Source of the DNA: Effrenium voratum
Lineage: Eukaryota > Sar > Dinophyceae > Suessiales > Symbiodiniaceae
Length of the DNA stretch: 64,000 nucleotides
Assembly (NCBI GenBank): GCA_963377175.1
Contig: CAUJNA010000591.1
Span: 650,001-714,000 of the forward strand
Direction: 5' to 3'
This document shows, piece after piece, positions 36,095 through 44,488 of the stretch. The position numbers and the translations under genes are program-made. A model generated the notes under the pieces. It was given only the letters and a program-made list of their open reading frames with translations. It searched no databases and was not told the origin of the DNA. The stretch's first letter is position 1. Every line of letters begins with the position of its first letter.

Positions 36095-36387
36095 TGGGCA
36101 ACATCGCCAGCATCACCTGCATCATCCGCATCAGCGCCTGCCAAGGATGCGGAAGATGCAAGTGATGCTGGGGATGTTGCCCTTGCTGGTGAAGGAACAT
36201 CTCAAAATTAAGGAAAATGCACGGAAATGAATGACATGAAGTGAAATGAAAGAAAGGGAACAAAAACAGACATAAAGGGACATGAGCCGAAGTGAAGGAA
36301 AGTGAAGGGAAATGAAGATCTTCGGGGGAAAAGGAGGAAACAAATATTTTAGGGGGGGAGCTGGGGAGAAGATCGGGGCGGAGGGGG
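36095..36387. repeat. direct repeat with 87-nt hairpin, copy 2
   Basis: Second copy of 35428-35720. Its hairpin is 36096-36182. The copy ends in a poly-G tract (36383-36387) exactly where the inverted repeat of the viral element starts. Confidence 0.85.
36383..36387. repeat. possible target-site duplication of the Polinton, GGGGG
   Basis: Five Gs directly before the left inverted repeat, matched by GGGGGG (57485-57490) directly after the right one. Polintons make 5-6 bp duplications, so this fits, but the surrounding poly-G tracts make the match weak evidence. Confidence 0.35.
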
Positions 36388-36759
36388 AAAAAATACAGAA
36401 AGGGGATTTGAAGGAACTGAAAATCATTTCTGTATTTTTTCTAACAAGCAATGAAAAAACACATTGAAAAACCAAGTATCAAATAATAGATAAGGTTAAT
36501 AAATCACAACCTTATTCATTCTAAGTAATTCCTAGAAAGATGCATACCTTATTCATTATTTTTTCACTACTTAACCTGTTTCATTTTACTATTTGTTTAC
36601 CCTTATTCATTTTGTGTTTTAAGTCTTTTTCCAATTCTCAGAAACTCCAGTTATTCTTCATTTTTCCTTTCTACCTTATTCATTGTTCACGAATTTTTCA
36701 CTCAGACTTAAAAATATGACTAAAACACATTTCCACCTTTAATAATATTTGTTTCAACC

Positions 36760-37020
36760 TTATTCTTCAACTGGTTTATCATCTTCTTCATTACTTAGTT
36801 TTTGGTTGTTCTTTTTCTCAATTCTTTTCATTCTCGCTTTATCCACAACTTCCCTACACCTAATACAATATCTATATATGCGACCAGTGCTTCTAACTCC
36901 AAAGTCATTAACCTTTTTCCAAGACAAGCACCTAGTACATTGATAATCATATTTACATTCTTCCAATTCCTTTTCAGGTATTCTAGTATTTATTCTCCAA
37001 AGATAATCGCGCCAATCCAT
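36760..37020 (-). CDS. small zinc-ribbon-like protein inside the left inverted repeat
   Basis: 86 aa from the Met of MDWRDYLW; in-frame Mets 11 and 22 codons upstream would add a hydrophobic leader. A C-x2-C pair (CTRC) followed about 20 residues later by CIRC, with Phe and Arg between, is the small Zn-binding pattern found near HNH-type nucleases and in short viral proteins. The C-terminus is charged. It lies in the part of the left repeat missing from the right repeat, so it exists once. Function unknown; nucleic-acid binding is only a guess. Confidence 0.55.
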   Translation of the reverse strand: MDWRDYLWRINTRIPEKELEECKYDYQCTRCLSWKKVNDFGVRSTGRIYRYCIRCREVVDKARMKRIEKKNNQKLSNEEDDKPVEE

Positions 37021-37146
37021 GATAATATATAATACTAATAAGTGTTTATACATTTTACCAGTAAAACCCGTAATTACCAATACCAACTCAAAACCAAACA
37101 GTCAAAGCACACAAGAAAACTAAGAACATAATATATTTCAATCTTT

Positions 37147-37190
37147 ACAAACCATAAGTTCAATATAATTATAACATATAAAATTTTACA
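37147..37190 (+). repeat. inner inverted-repeat segment, direct copy 1
   Basis: 44 bp beginning ACAAACCATAAGTT, repeated in the same orientation at 37801-37844 with about two mismatches. Together they bracket the two small genes at 37210-37733. Confidence 0.75.
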
Positions 37191-37209
37191 TGTTATTATT
37201 ATAGTATGA

Positions 37210-37407
37210 TTATAATTTCAGTACAGGATAATAATTTAATTGACAAATCTTTCTTCTTTCATACATCATTTTAAAAATAATATTAATATCTCTCAATGTA
37301 TTTTGAATATTAAACTTTTTACTTTCAATAAATAATTTGATACTGTCTTTAACATCTTCCCCTTTCTCTTGACTATAGCCCAACATCCATAATATATCGT
37401 AAATCAT
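37210..37407 (-). CDS. small hypothetical protein
   Basis: 65 aa, helical and Lys/Ile-rich, no motif recognised. Its ATG overlaps the stop of the upstream gene as ATGACATGA. In a eukaryotic host such an overlap is unusual, so it may really be the C-terminal part of the 37404-37733 protein separated by a one-base indel. Confidence 0.45.
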   Translation of the reverse strand: MIYDILWMLGYSQEKGEDVKDSIKLFIESKKFNIQNTLRDINIIFKMMYERRKICQLNYYPVLKL

Positions 37408-37733
37408 GTCATATTTTTCTTACTGATTTTAAGAAACTGTTTAACATAATCGTAAGGTGGTATTTTATTTACAGTTAGAAATATTAAAATCTCATCTTCT
37501 ACATTTCTATTATGTCTTCCTTTTATTCTCAACAAACATTTGATTAAAAATTGATTATCTCTCCATTCCTGACAATTTTCACATTCGTCTTTTTCATCCA
37601 TTGAATAATTAATAATATTATTCACTGTTTCATTAGGTAAATTCAATTTATACAATTCCATATTTTCTTTTTTGAAGTGACAACAATCATAGCATTTTTT
37701 ATTGATATAATTATTGATTTTATCACCGTTCAT
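37404..37733 (-). CDS. small Cys-rich hypothetical protein
   Basis: 109 aa. Cys pairs KKCYDCCHF (14-18) and DECENCQEW (about 52-57) suggest one zinc site. An early-type motif (ACGACTTAAAGAAATA on the minus strand) lies 26-50 nt upstream, the same one found before the polymerase gene. Function unknown; the early motif suggests a role in replication or host interaction, which is inference. Confidence 0.6.
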   Translation of the reverse strand: MNGDKINNYINKKCYDCCHFKKENMELYKLNLPNETVNNIINYSMDEKDECENCQEWRDNQFLIKCLLRIKGRHNRNVEDEILIFLTVNKIPPYDYVKQFLKISKKNMT

Positions 37734-37758
37734 TTTCCTCTTATTATATTAAGGCACT

Positions 37759-37783
37759 ATTTCTTTAAGTCGTTTTTAAGGCA
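37759..37783 (-). promoter_or_regulatory. putative early promoter motif
   Basis: Minus strand reads GCCTTAAAAACGACTTAAAGAA..., sharing CGACTTAAAGAAATA with 56262-56280 and GACTTAAAGA with 52440-52456. It lies just upstream of the 37733 start. Confidence 0.5.
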
Positions 37784-37800
37784 TTAATAAAAATTAAGAA

Positions 37801-37844
37801 ACAAACCATAAGTTTAATATAATTATAACATATAAGATTTTACA
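37801..37844 (+). repeat. inner inverted-repeat segment, direct copy 2
   Basis: Same sequence and orientation as 37147-37190. Outside the inverted repeat proper, so part of the terminal sequence has been duplicated inward. Confidence 0.75.
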
Positions 37845-37918
37845 ATGTTAATTTATATTATAACAACATAATATACATACACCGTATTATTATTTTTTTT
37901 GTCCAAATTCAATCAAAA

Positions 37919-38092
37919 TTAGGGATTGCAACCTAATATTAGGGGGATTGCTAATTGCCACCTATCATTAGGGGGCTTGCCACCTAATATTAGGGGGATT
38001 GCTAATTACCACCTATCATTAGGGGGCTTGCCACCTATCATTAGGGGGCTTGCCACCTATCATTAGGGGGCTTGCCACCTATTATTAGGGGT
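37919..38092. repeat. 22-nt G-rich tandem repeat array
   Basis: Repeats containing CACCTATCATTAGGGGG and CTTGC, interleaved with longer variants (GGGGGATTGCTAATT). At least seven AGGGGG runs occur, so the + strand could form G-quadruplexes. It is the most GC-rich part of an otherwise AT-rich element and lies in a gene-free gap of about 540 bp (37734-38272). The rest of that gap holds a GC-richer stretch (about 38100-38160) without recognised function. Confidence 0.85.
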
Positions 38093-38272
38093 TTTCTTTT
38101 GAACCCAGCAAGGTATCAGCACAGAATGCGACCGGCAACACTGCCTGTCCCACTAAACATCTCTAATAAGTTCATTATTAAAGATATTTAGATAATATTA
38201 TCTATGAATAAAAATCCCTGTTTCCTCGTTAAAAACTAAACTATGTTTAGTTTTCAATGAGTAAATGTAACT

Positions 38273-38545
38273 TTATGAATAAAGTTGCGTTTCCTCATCA
38301 TAGTCAATTTGATAAAATGTCATAGTTGAAGCCTTCGGTTCTTTAATTTCTTTGTTATTAAGTTTGTTTAAATAAATATTTCTTTTATTTTTATATTCAC
38401 CATTGGTTCTATCTACTTCTTTACTTTGATAACTGTTTGTTAATGGTTTCTTCTTTTCCATTTCTTTTAAGATTTCTAAAATATTCTTATTCTGTTCTAA
38501 AACCTTGTTCAGTTTTTTAACAATCTTTTCTAATCCTTCATCCAT
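38273..38545 (-). CDS. small coiled-coil hypothetical protein
   Basis: 90 aa. The N-terminal 35 residues (LEKIVKKLNKVLEQNKNILEI) have clear heptad spacing of Leu/Ile and would form a coiled coil. The remainder is polar and Lys/Asn-rich. Preceded by a purely AT-rich spacer without the GACTTAAAGA motif. No function assigned. Confidence 0.6.
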   Translation of the reverse strand: MDEGLEKIVKKLNKVLEQNKNILEILKEMEKKKPLTNSYQSKEVDRTNGEYKNKRNIYLNKLNNKEIKEPKASTMTFYQIDYDEETQLYS

Positions 38546-38606
38546 GTAAATATATATATTATATTATAAAATAAAACGTTTAAAACTAAACTTTTATTTT
38601 ACAAAA

Positions 38607-39110
38607 TCATATATCATTATAAGTCAATTCAAAATTAGTTATTGTGTAACTCGTTAAATTATTATTCAATTTACCAATTAAATTACAAATAATAGTTTTT
38701 CTAAATATTGAATATTTATGAAACTTTTCAATATTATCTGTAATATAAACTATTAAACATTTAATACATTCAAACACATTAACAACATTAATGTTACTAT
38801 TTTTGTAAATATTATTCATTCTTCTCAATGTAATTTCATAAAACTGAATAGCATTTTTATTATCATAATTAGCAATAAATCTTAAAGTATATGAATATAT
38901 TCTTTTACAATAGAATTTTAAATCTGATTGTTCAAATAAATCAGCATAATTAATAGAATTATAAAACATGTTAAAATCAATTTTGCTATTTCTAAAGTCA
39001 TTAACAAAATTAATTAATATATCATTTTCGTTATATTCTTCAATGAAATTATTCAATTTCAATTCTTTTACATCAATGAATTTAATAATATTATTTATAA
39101 CATCTTGCAT
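38607..39110 (-). CDS. hypothetical protein, all-helical
   Basis: 167 aa, rich in Asn, Ile, Tyr and Lys as expected from the base composition. No catalytic or zinc motif seen and no family recognised. Fills the space between two small genes on the same strand with short spacers, which supports it as a real gene. I specifically looked for an adenain-like His-Asp/Glu-Cys protease pattern and did not find one. Confidence 0.6.
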   Translation of the reverse strand: MQDVINNIIKFIDVKELKLNNFIEEYNENDILINFVNDFRNSKIDFNMFYNSINYADLFEQSDLKFYCKRIYSYTLRFIANYDNKNAIQFYEITLRRMNNIYKNSNINVVNVFECIKCLIVYITDNIEKFHKYSIFRKTIICNLIGKLNNNLTSYTITNFELTYNDI

Positions 39111-39140
39111 TATAAATCATAATAGAAATAATTTTAACTA

Positions 39141-39491
39141 TTATTTTTTCAGCATTTCGCGTATAGTTTCCTGAGTTTCCTTATCACCATTAACGGATGG
39201 TGATGCATGCCTTCCCCATTTGATAGCAATATTATGAACATCTGTTTCTAAGTTGATACTGTCTTTAGTTTTATCAATATTCATTTTCTTATCATTCTTA
39301 CTTATTTTGAAACTTGTTGGAATACACGAACATTTACAGTTTCCTTTCTTTTGTATTTCTAATTCATTTTTCATTTCTAACATCTTTTTACACATTGGAC
39401 AAGCAAACTCAATAACTGATGTTTCTTTAACAATTTCTTCATCAGTTGAAGAAACAACTGGTTCAGTCTTATTCTTTTTCTTTTTTCCCAT
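39141..39491 (-). CDS. small zinc-ribbon hypothetical protein
   Basis: 116 aa. Lys-rich start (MGKKKKNK), then CPMC and, about 20 residues later, CKCSC, a four-Cys zinc site. The C-terminus is charged. Its start overlaps the end of the upstream gene by 23 nt in another frame. Possibly nucleic-acid binding; not recognised as a named family. Confidence 0.55.
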   Translation of the reverse strand: MGKKKKNKTEPVVSSTDEEIVKETSVIEFACPMCKKMLEMKNELEIQKKGNCKCSCIPTSFKISKNDKKMNIDKTKDSINLETDVHNIAIKWGRHASPSVNGDKETQETIREMLKK

Positions 39492-39657
39492 TTATATTAA
39501 TATTCACATTTTTATTTTTGATATATTGTATAACAAACTTAATTAATTCTAAAACAAAATAACATATTTTTTTACATCTATTATTAGTTATAACAACTTG
39601 TTCTATATTCTCTATTTCATCTATTATATCAATATAATCTGAATAACTTCTATTCAT
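39469..39657 (-). CDS. small putative membrane protein
   Basis: 62 aa. A hydrophobic segment CYFVLELIKFVIQYI near residues 31-45 could span a membrane; the tail is Asn/Lys-rich. Overlaps 39141-39491 by 23 nt. Divergent from the ATPase gene that starts at 39689. Confidence 0.45.
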   Translation of the reverse strand: MNRSYSDYIDIIDEIENIEQVVITNNRCKKICYFVLELIKFVIQYIKNKNVNININGKKEKE

Positions 39658-39688
39658 ATAAAATAATAAATATTAAATTATTTTCTAA

Positions 39689-40478
39689 ATGTCTTTAATA
39701 TTATTTTTATTACGCCTGATGTAAAACCAATTGATGAAATCAAATATGACTTTAAGCAAAGTAAGCACGAGGTCGTCCCTAAATTGCCGATGAGAGCTAT
39801 GATTGTAGGCCCGTCTGGTTCTGGAAAGAGCACCCTACTTGTATCAATGATACTTGATATTTATAGAGGAGCATTTGAAAGGGTTTTTATCTGGTCTCCA
39901 TCAGTAAATTTGGATAGTATTTGGTTACCTGTTAAAAAATACATTAAGAAGGTTTGAAAGTAGATACTGATAAAGAACCGTGTTGGTGGGATGAGTTCAA
40001 TGTTGAAGATTTAGAAAGAGTTATAGAAACTCAAAATAAAATAATTGAATACCAGAAAAAACAAGGAATGAAGAAGTTATTTAATATTTTGGTAATTTTG
40101 GATGATGTATCTGATAACCCAGCAATAACAAGAAATAACAAATTGTTAAATTCTTTATTCTGTAGGGGACGTCATAGTGGAATATCAACGCTTGTCAGTC
40201 TTCAGAAAGCATCAAGTGTCCCACCAATTATTAGAGTAAATATAAGTCATTTGTTTTATTATAAAGTTAGAAACTTCAAAGAGATAGAAATATTACAAGA
40301 TGAATTATCAGCAATTGTTAGAAGTGATAATTTACTAGAAAGCAAGAAACTAATTTATAAAATATATGAGACTGCAACTGATGAACCGCATAGCTTTTTA
40401 TATATTAACCTTCTCCAAAAAGACCCTAACCGTATCTTTATGAAAAACTTCTCACATTATTTGAAAATTACTAATTAA
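39689..40478 (+). pseudogene. A32/FtsK-type genome-packaging ATPase, frameshifted
   Basis: Packaging motor that pumps DNA into the capsid. Walker A GPSGSGKST is encoded near 39808-39834, Walker B NILVILDDV near 40082-40108, followed by the RHSGIS..LQKAS segment typical of the viral A32-like group. The coding sequence needs two frame changes: after the ATG at 39689 (T5 run at 39704-39708), and where the middle frame meets TGA at 39955-39957 (A6 run at 39934-39939). Total length of about 260 aa is normal for the family. The long downstream frame (39954-40478) alone lacks the Walker A loop. Both breaks are at homopolymers, so decay and read error are equally possible. Confidence 0.85.
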
Positions 40479-40501
40479 ATAAATAAATATATTAATATTA
40501 T

Positions 40502-41029
40502 ATGATATTTTATGATTTACCATTAGACATTAAAAACCTTGTATTATCTTATAATTTAGGTGATGTTAGATTATTAAAAATAAAAAACAATAATATTATT
40601 AAAAATTATATTAATAAATTTAAACCAGTGTATAAGTCTTACAAATTAAAGAATTCACAATATTTTGAAATTGATAATATCAATATGAAAAATATTATCA
40701 ATAACGGCATATCATATATTTTTAACTTAAGTGAGTTAGATAAACTACATCAAAAACATAAACCATTAAAATTATTAATTGAATATGATATATTTGCTAC
40801 ATCTACCTCATTTACTTGTTTGAATCATGTTCGTAATCGTACTTTAACATCAAATAATTTATTTGATATTTATTATTTTCTTAATAAAGACCTTTATGAA
40901 ACTAATTTAATGTATAGCCGTAATATGGTTAATTTTATTTCATTACAAGTGAAAAAAATAACAATTAAAGTCATCAATTATGAAAGACAAAGTTTTATTA
41001 GTAAATTTTATTCATATTTTTTTAATTAA
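40502..41029 (+). CDS. hypothetical protein with F-box-like N-terminus
   Basis: 175 aa. Starts MIFYDLPLDIKNLVLSYN, which resembles the LP.DI..L(V/I)..Y opening of F-box-like and related domains in large DNA viruses; the similarity is short and not decisive. The rest is Asn/Ile/Tyr-rich with no motif. Same strand as the ATPase, 23 nt downstream, so perhaps transcribed with it. Confidence 0.6.
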   Translation: MIFYDLPLDIKNLVLSYNLGDVRLLKIKNNNIIKNYINKFKPVYKSYKLKNSQYFEIDNINMKNIINNGISYIFNLSELDKLHQKHKPLKLLIEYDIFATSTSFTCLNHVRNRTLTSNNLFDIYYFLNKDLYETNLMYSRNMVNFISLQVKKITIKVINYERQSFISKFYSYFFN

Positions 41030-41058
41030 TAATGTTAATGACGTTTAATATTATTAAT

Positions 41059-41253
41059 TCAGAACAAACTATAACTACACAAATTCAACGCTGGTAATTT
41101 ATATATAAATTTGTCACATTTTACTTTCTCCAGTTTTTCTAATCTTTCACTCATTTGTTTAATTGCTTTTAACTGTAATTTATCAATATTACTTAAATCC
41201 AATTGTTCTACATCAATATCATTAATTTTTATCAATACTTGAAGTTTCAACAT
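41059..41253 (-). CDS. small hypothetical protein
   Basis: 64 aa, Leu/Ile/Lys-rich with possible amphipathic helix (LSNIDKLQLKAIKQMSERLEK). Last gene of the minus-strand block that includes the capsid genes; converges with 40502-41029 across a 30-nt gap. Confidence 0.45.
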   Translation of the reverse strand: MLKLQVLIKINDIDVEQLDLSNIDKLQLKAIKQMSERLEKLEKVKCDKFIYKLPALNLCSYSLF

Positions 41254-41285
41254 TACTGTTCGAATTACCCATTATATATTATTAT

Positions 41286-41600
41286 TTAGATTATAATACA
41301 ATAATAAATATTCAAAGGAATTAAAATAGGCCATAACAATCCCCAAGCAATAGGAATTAATACCTTACCATACTTATCTATTTTTCTGTGGAATTTCTCT
41401 TCTTTCCTTTGTTTTTTTAGTTCTTTAATATATTCATCAAATTTAGAATGACTAAAATTACATTCTTTATTATTACATTTATCTAATGTAAATTCATCTT
41501 TATTTAACTTAGTAATTATACAGCCACAATAGCAATGTTTCTCTCTCATACTATCATTTTGAAATAATACTCTTATCTTAACTTTCCTGTCAATGTCCAT
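41286..41600 (-). CDS. small zinc-site and membrane-anchor protein
   Basis: 104 aa. N-terminal HCYCGCII and CNNKECNF provide a Cys4-type site. A basic helix (ELKKQRKEEKFHRK) follows, then a C-terminal hydrophobic segment of about 22 residues (VLIPIAWGLLWPILIPLNI) that should insert in a membrane. Such tail-anchored proteins could sit in an internal virion membrane or a host membrane; that is inference. Confidence 0.6.
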   Translation of the reverse strand: MDIDRKVKIRVLFQNDSMREKHCYCGCIITKLNKDEFTLDKCNNKECNFSHSKFDEYIKELKKQRKEEKFHRKIDKYGKVLIPIAWGLLWPILIPLNIYYCIII

Positions 41601-41682
41601 ATATCTATATATATTATTTATTTATTTATTTTTATTTATATTTAATTATTTATTTAGATTTTTCTTTTTTCAATTCCTTAAT

Positions 41683-44442
41683 TTATTTTTCTATTTTTTC
41701 AACTTTATCTATTACTTCAAGTAAAGCTTTATGTAATAATATTGGTACTTTTGTATATTCAATACCTAAATATTCGCGACTGCTATGAACTACATTACTA
41801 ATTTCTTTTGGAACTGCTTTTAACAAATCATCAGCAATGTAACCGATGTGGATTGCATCCTTATCGTCTCTATCTTTTCTTTTGAATTTTTTAGGTTTGA
41901 ATTTCTTAATCATACTAATACAATTACTTTTAAGTAAATCTACATCATATTTTAATCTTGCATCAGAATTATCTATTAGACTTCCATTTATAGTTACAGT
42001 TCCAGCAGTAATATCAATAGCATCACCTGAAGCATCTTGAATATCATTAACAAATAATGTTTTTGTATTAACAACTGTTACATTTTCGTTAAAAGTTGAT
42101 GGAGCATTATTTGTAAAACTTTCAGTATTTACTGTTGTTCCAAATGTCTTATCAATAGATAATAAAACTGAAGGTGTAGTTGAACTATCTGAAACTCTAA
42201 AAGCTGTGTTTGATGTTCTGAATATTACATCAATTGTAGATAAATTAGTTCCATCATAATAAGTTGATATTTCCGATGTTCCCATTTTAATATCAGTTCC
42301 AGTAGTCATTGAAATATTATTCAAAAATGAAACCGTTGTTAAATCAAATGATTGAATGGTATTAGTTGCTAAATATGCATTTTGAACTGCTAAGTTAGTA
42401 TCAACGGTTATTAATGTTCCTCCGTTAGGTGCTAAATGATTGCTTCTTAATGCTCCATTAGTTTTAATATAAACATCATCAGCAAATAAATTACCCATAA
42501 AATCAGCAGTAGCAGTATTAAAAGTCCATCCGCTAGTAATATTAACTGCCCCGACTATGTTAGACTGAACAGCGGGGTCTCCACAAATAAATCTAATTGA
42601 AGAATTAGCATCACTATTCCTCATATCAAAAGATGAAAAAGCACTAACATATCTATATAATTCACAGTTTGTATCAATTGTTAATTTACCATCAGTAGCA
42701 ATATTAACATTATCACAATTAATATCAGCATTTGTATAAATATTACCTAACACATCTATAGGCTTACTAAAAATAGTTTTATTAACTAATCCATCACACA
42801 TCATATATTGATTAGAAGCATTTGTAACATCACCAACACTAATGGCTACAAAATCATCATGAGACATATATAAACCTTCTATAGCATCAGGAGTATATCT
42901 TTGTATTGAACCATTATTATTAAAATTCAAATATGAACCATTGTTAAAACTTATTGCTGCTTTGTCAGTTCCCATAAATTGAACTGCATCAGTAAATCTT
43001 GCTTGTCCAGCACAATTTAAAACATAACCATTAACTCCAACAGCACCTGAACCGAATCTATCCTTAACCCAAACACGCCCAACATTAGCATCTCCTATTT
43101 GAGTTTCCCATTGATCTCCTGCGCTACTCATCCACATTCTACCATCTCTATTAATATTAAATTCACGATTAAACATTTGAAATGTCATTTGTAATCCTAA
43201 ATTAGGCGAAGGTGTAGTACTAAACTTATTACATATTATAGAACCAGTAGTTAACATATTTAAATTACTGTGTAAAGTTGCATTATCACTAAAATTAATA
43301 GCACCTGCTACTGATTGAGCGTTAGTATCTATCTTATCTAACTTTTGTCCTAATGATGTATCCTGTGAATTATTACTAGTAATTATTGAATTAATTGTAT
43401 TTGTATTTCCTGTTATTAGTCCACTTAATCCATCTGATTGTAAAACATATCTAGCATCAGAACCAGTTTTATCTAAAATAGATGAACACGAAAATAAACC
43501 TGATACTTGTAAATTACTTAATATTGTAGTATTATGATTTAATATTATTTTATCATTTTGAAAAGTTGAAGAATTATTAATTTCTACATTTCCAAAACCT
43601 CTTTGATTTAAAAACATAGTTGCTCCACTTAAATTTCCATAAACATAACTATCAAAATAATTATTATACATTTCAAAGAAATTATTATAATTTCCAAAAT
43701 TTGCTATTTTGAAAATTGAAGTAGTTGTTATATTATGAATTAATGTATTATTTAATACTGATGTATTTAATTTATCTGATAATAAATTATTAGTTGTTAT
43801 TTTATTGTAATATAAATTACTATCAAATGAACCTGATTGTAATTGAGATATTAAATGAGAATTTGATGAAATATTATTAAAATTAGTTGATACAGTAGAA
43901 TTCAAATTATTTATTAAATTTGTATTTGATGAAATATTATTAAAATTTGTATTAATTAAATTAGTATTTGATGAAATATTATTAAAATTAGTTGATACTG
44001 TAGAATTCAAATTATTTATTAAATTTGTATTTGATGAAATATTATTAAAATTTGTATTAATTAAATTAGTATTTGAAGAAATATTATTAAAATTAGTTGT
44101 CATAGTAGAATTTAAATTATTTATTAAACTTGTATTTAATGAAATATTATTAAAATTTGTATTTGAAGTTATTGTCAGATTACCTATTAAAAAAGAATTT
44201 GAACTAATATTATTTGATAATACATTAATTTCTGTTTTGTCATATGTTTCAGTTATATCATAAAAATTAGCATTTATCTGCTCCTTTGTATAGGTGTCTG
44301 CTTGGTCTGCTTTACTATCTAATACTGTTTGAATGTCAGATTTACTCGCGTAAAGGTCTTCTATATCATTGACTGCTCCATCTTTTACTTGCCTAATTCT
44401 ATTTGCTGTAATATCAAAGATATTCATTAAGTTTTTGCTCAT
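41683..44442 (-). CDS. fibre protein with C-terminal S74 intramolecular chaperone
   Basis: 919 aa. The N-terminus has a tail-fibre-like segment (KADQADTYTKEQINANF), then a long Asn/Ser-rich repeat region of the form NFNNISSNTNLIN (about residues 75-200), a large beta-rich shaft, and a C-terminal peptidase S74 domain: SDARLKYD near residue 825, HIGYIADDL, YLGIEYTKV and a final helical segment LLHKALLEVIDKVEK. In phage fibres and myelin regulatory factor this domain trimerises the chain and then cuts itself off at the Ser before Asp (here NSDARLK). The gene is immediately downstream of the major capsid protein gene. A virion fibre for host attachment is the natural reading. Confidence 0.85.
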   Translation of the reverse strand: MSKNLMNIFDITANRIRQVKDGAVNDIEDLYASKSDIQTVLDSKADQADTYTKEQINANFYDITETYDKTEINVLSNNISSNSFLIGNLTITSNTNFNNISLNTSLINNLNSTMTTNFNNISSNTNLINTNFNNISSNTNLINNLNSTVSTNFNNISSNTNLINTNFNNISSNTNLINNLNSTVSTNFNNISSNSHLISQLQSGSFDSNLYYNKITTNNLLSDKLNTSVLNNTLIHNITTTSIFKIANFGNYNNFFEMYNNYFDSYVYGNLSGATMFLNQRGFGNVEINNSSTFQNDKIILNHNTTILSNLQVSGLFSCSSILDKTGSDARYVLQSDGLSGLITGNTNTINSIITSNNSQDTSLGQKLDKIDTNAQSVAGAINFSDNATLHSNLNMLTTGSIICNKFSTTPSPNLGLQMTFQMFNREFNINRDGRMWMSSAGDQWETQIGDANVGRVWVKDRFGSGAVGVNGYVLNCAGQARFTDAVQFMGTDKAAISFNNGSYLNFNNNGSIQRYTPDAIEGLYMSHDDFVAISVGDVTNASNQYMMCDGLVNKTIFSKPIDVLGNIYTNADINCDNVNIATDGKLTIDTNCELYRYVSAFSSFDMRNSDANSSIRFICGDPAVQSNIVGAVNITSGWTFNTATADFMGNLFADDVYIKTNGALRSNHLAPNGGTLITVDTNLAVQNAYLATNTIQSFDLTTVSFLNNISMTTGTDIKMGTSEISTYYDGTNLSTIDVIFRTSNTAFRVSDSSTTPSVLLSIDKTFGTTVNTESFTNNAPSTFNENVTVVNTKTLFVNDIQDASGDAIDITAGTVTINGSLIDNSDARLKYDVDLLKSNCISMIKKFKPKKFKRKDRDDKDAIHIGYIADDLLKAVPKEISNVVHSSREYLGIEYTKVPILLHKALLEVIDKVEKIEK
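43842..44217 (-). repeat. in-frame tandem repeat inside the fibre gene
   Basis: Repeats of about 36-75 nt encoding NFNNISSNTNLIN and NLNSTVST units. Some neighbouring copies are almost identical, so unit number probably varies between copies of the element. Confidence 0.85.
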
Positions 44443-44448
44443 AATATT

Positions 44449-44476
44449 ATATTATTAATTAGAAAATTAATAATAT
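44449..44476. terminator. AT-only palindrome between capsid and fibre genes
   Basis: ATATTATTAATT, a 4-nt loop, AATTAATAATAT: a perfect 12-bp stem. One of four such palindromes in the element's spacers. Possible transcript-end or promoter structure. Confidence 0.4.
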
Positions 44477-44488
44477 CATATTTTTTAT

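Larger units (their letters stand above)
36388..37218 (+). repeat. left terminal inverted repeat of the Polinton
   Basis: Starts with AAAAAATACAGAAAGGGG and matches the reverse complement of 56990-57484 at about 95% over its outer 350 nt. The match then breaks: about 350 nt (36737-37089, holding a small ORF) have no counterpart on the right, after which the match resumes at AAACCAAACAG and runs to about 37218. Confidence 0.9.

Noticed and set aside
37919..38092. CRISPR array or telomere repeat
   Set aside because: The units are contiguous with no unique spacers, and the TTAGGGGG runs are embedded in a 22-nt unit rather than being a telomere repeat.
39954..40478. Separate gene starting at TTG 39954
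   Set aside because: TTG is not a plausible start in a eukaryotic host and the Walker A motif lies upstream in the other frame.
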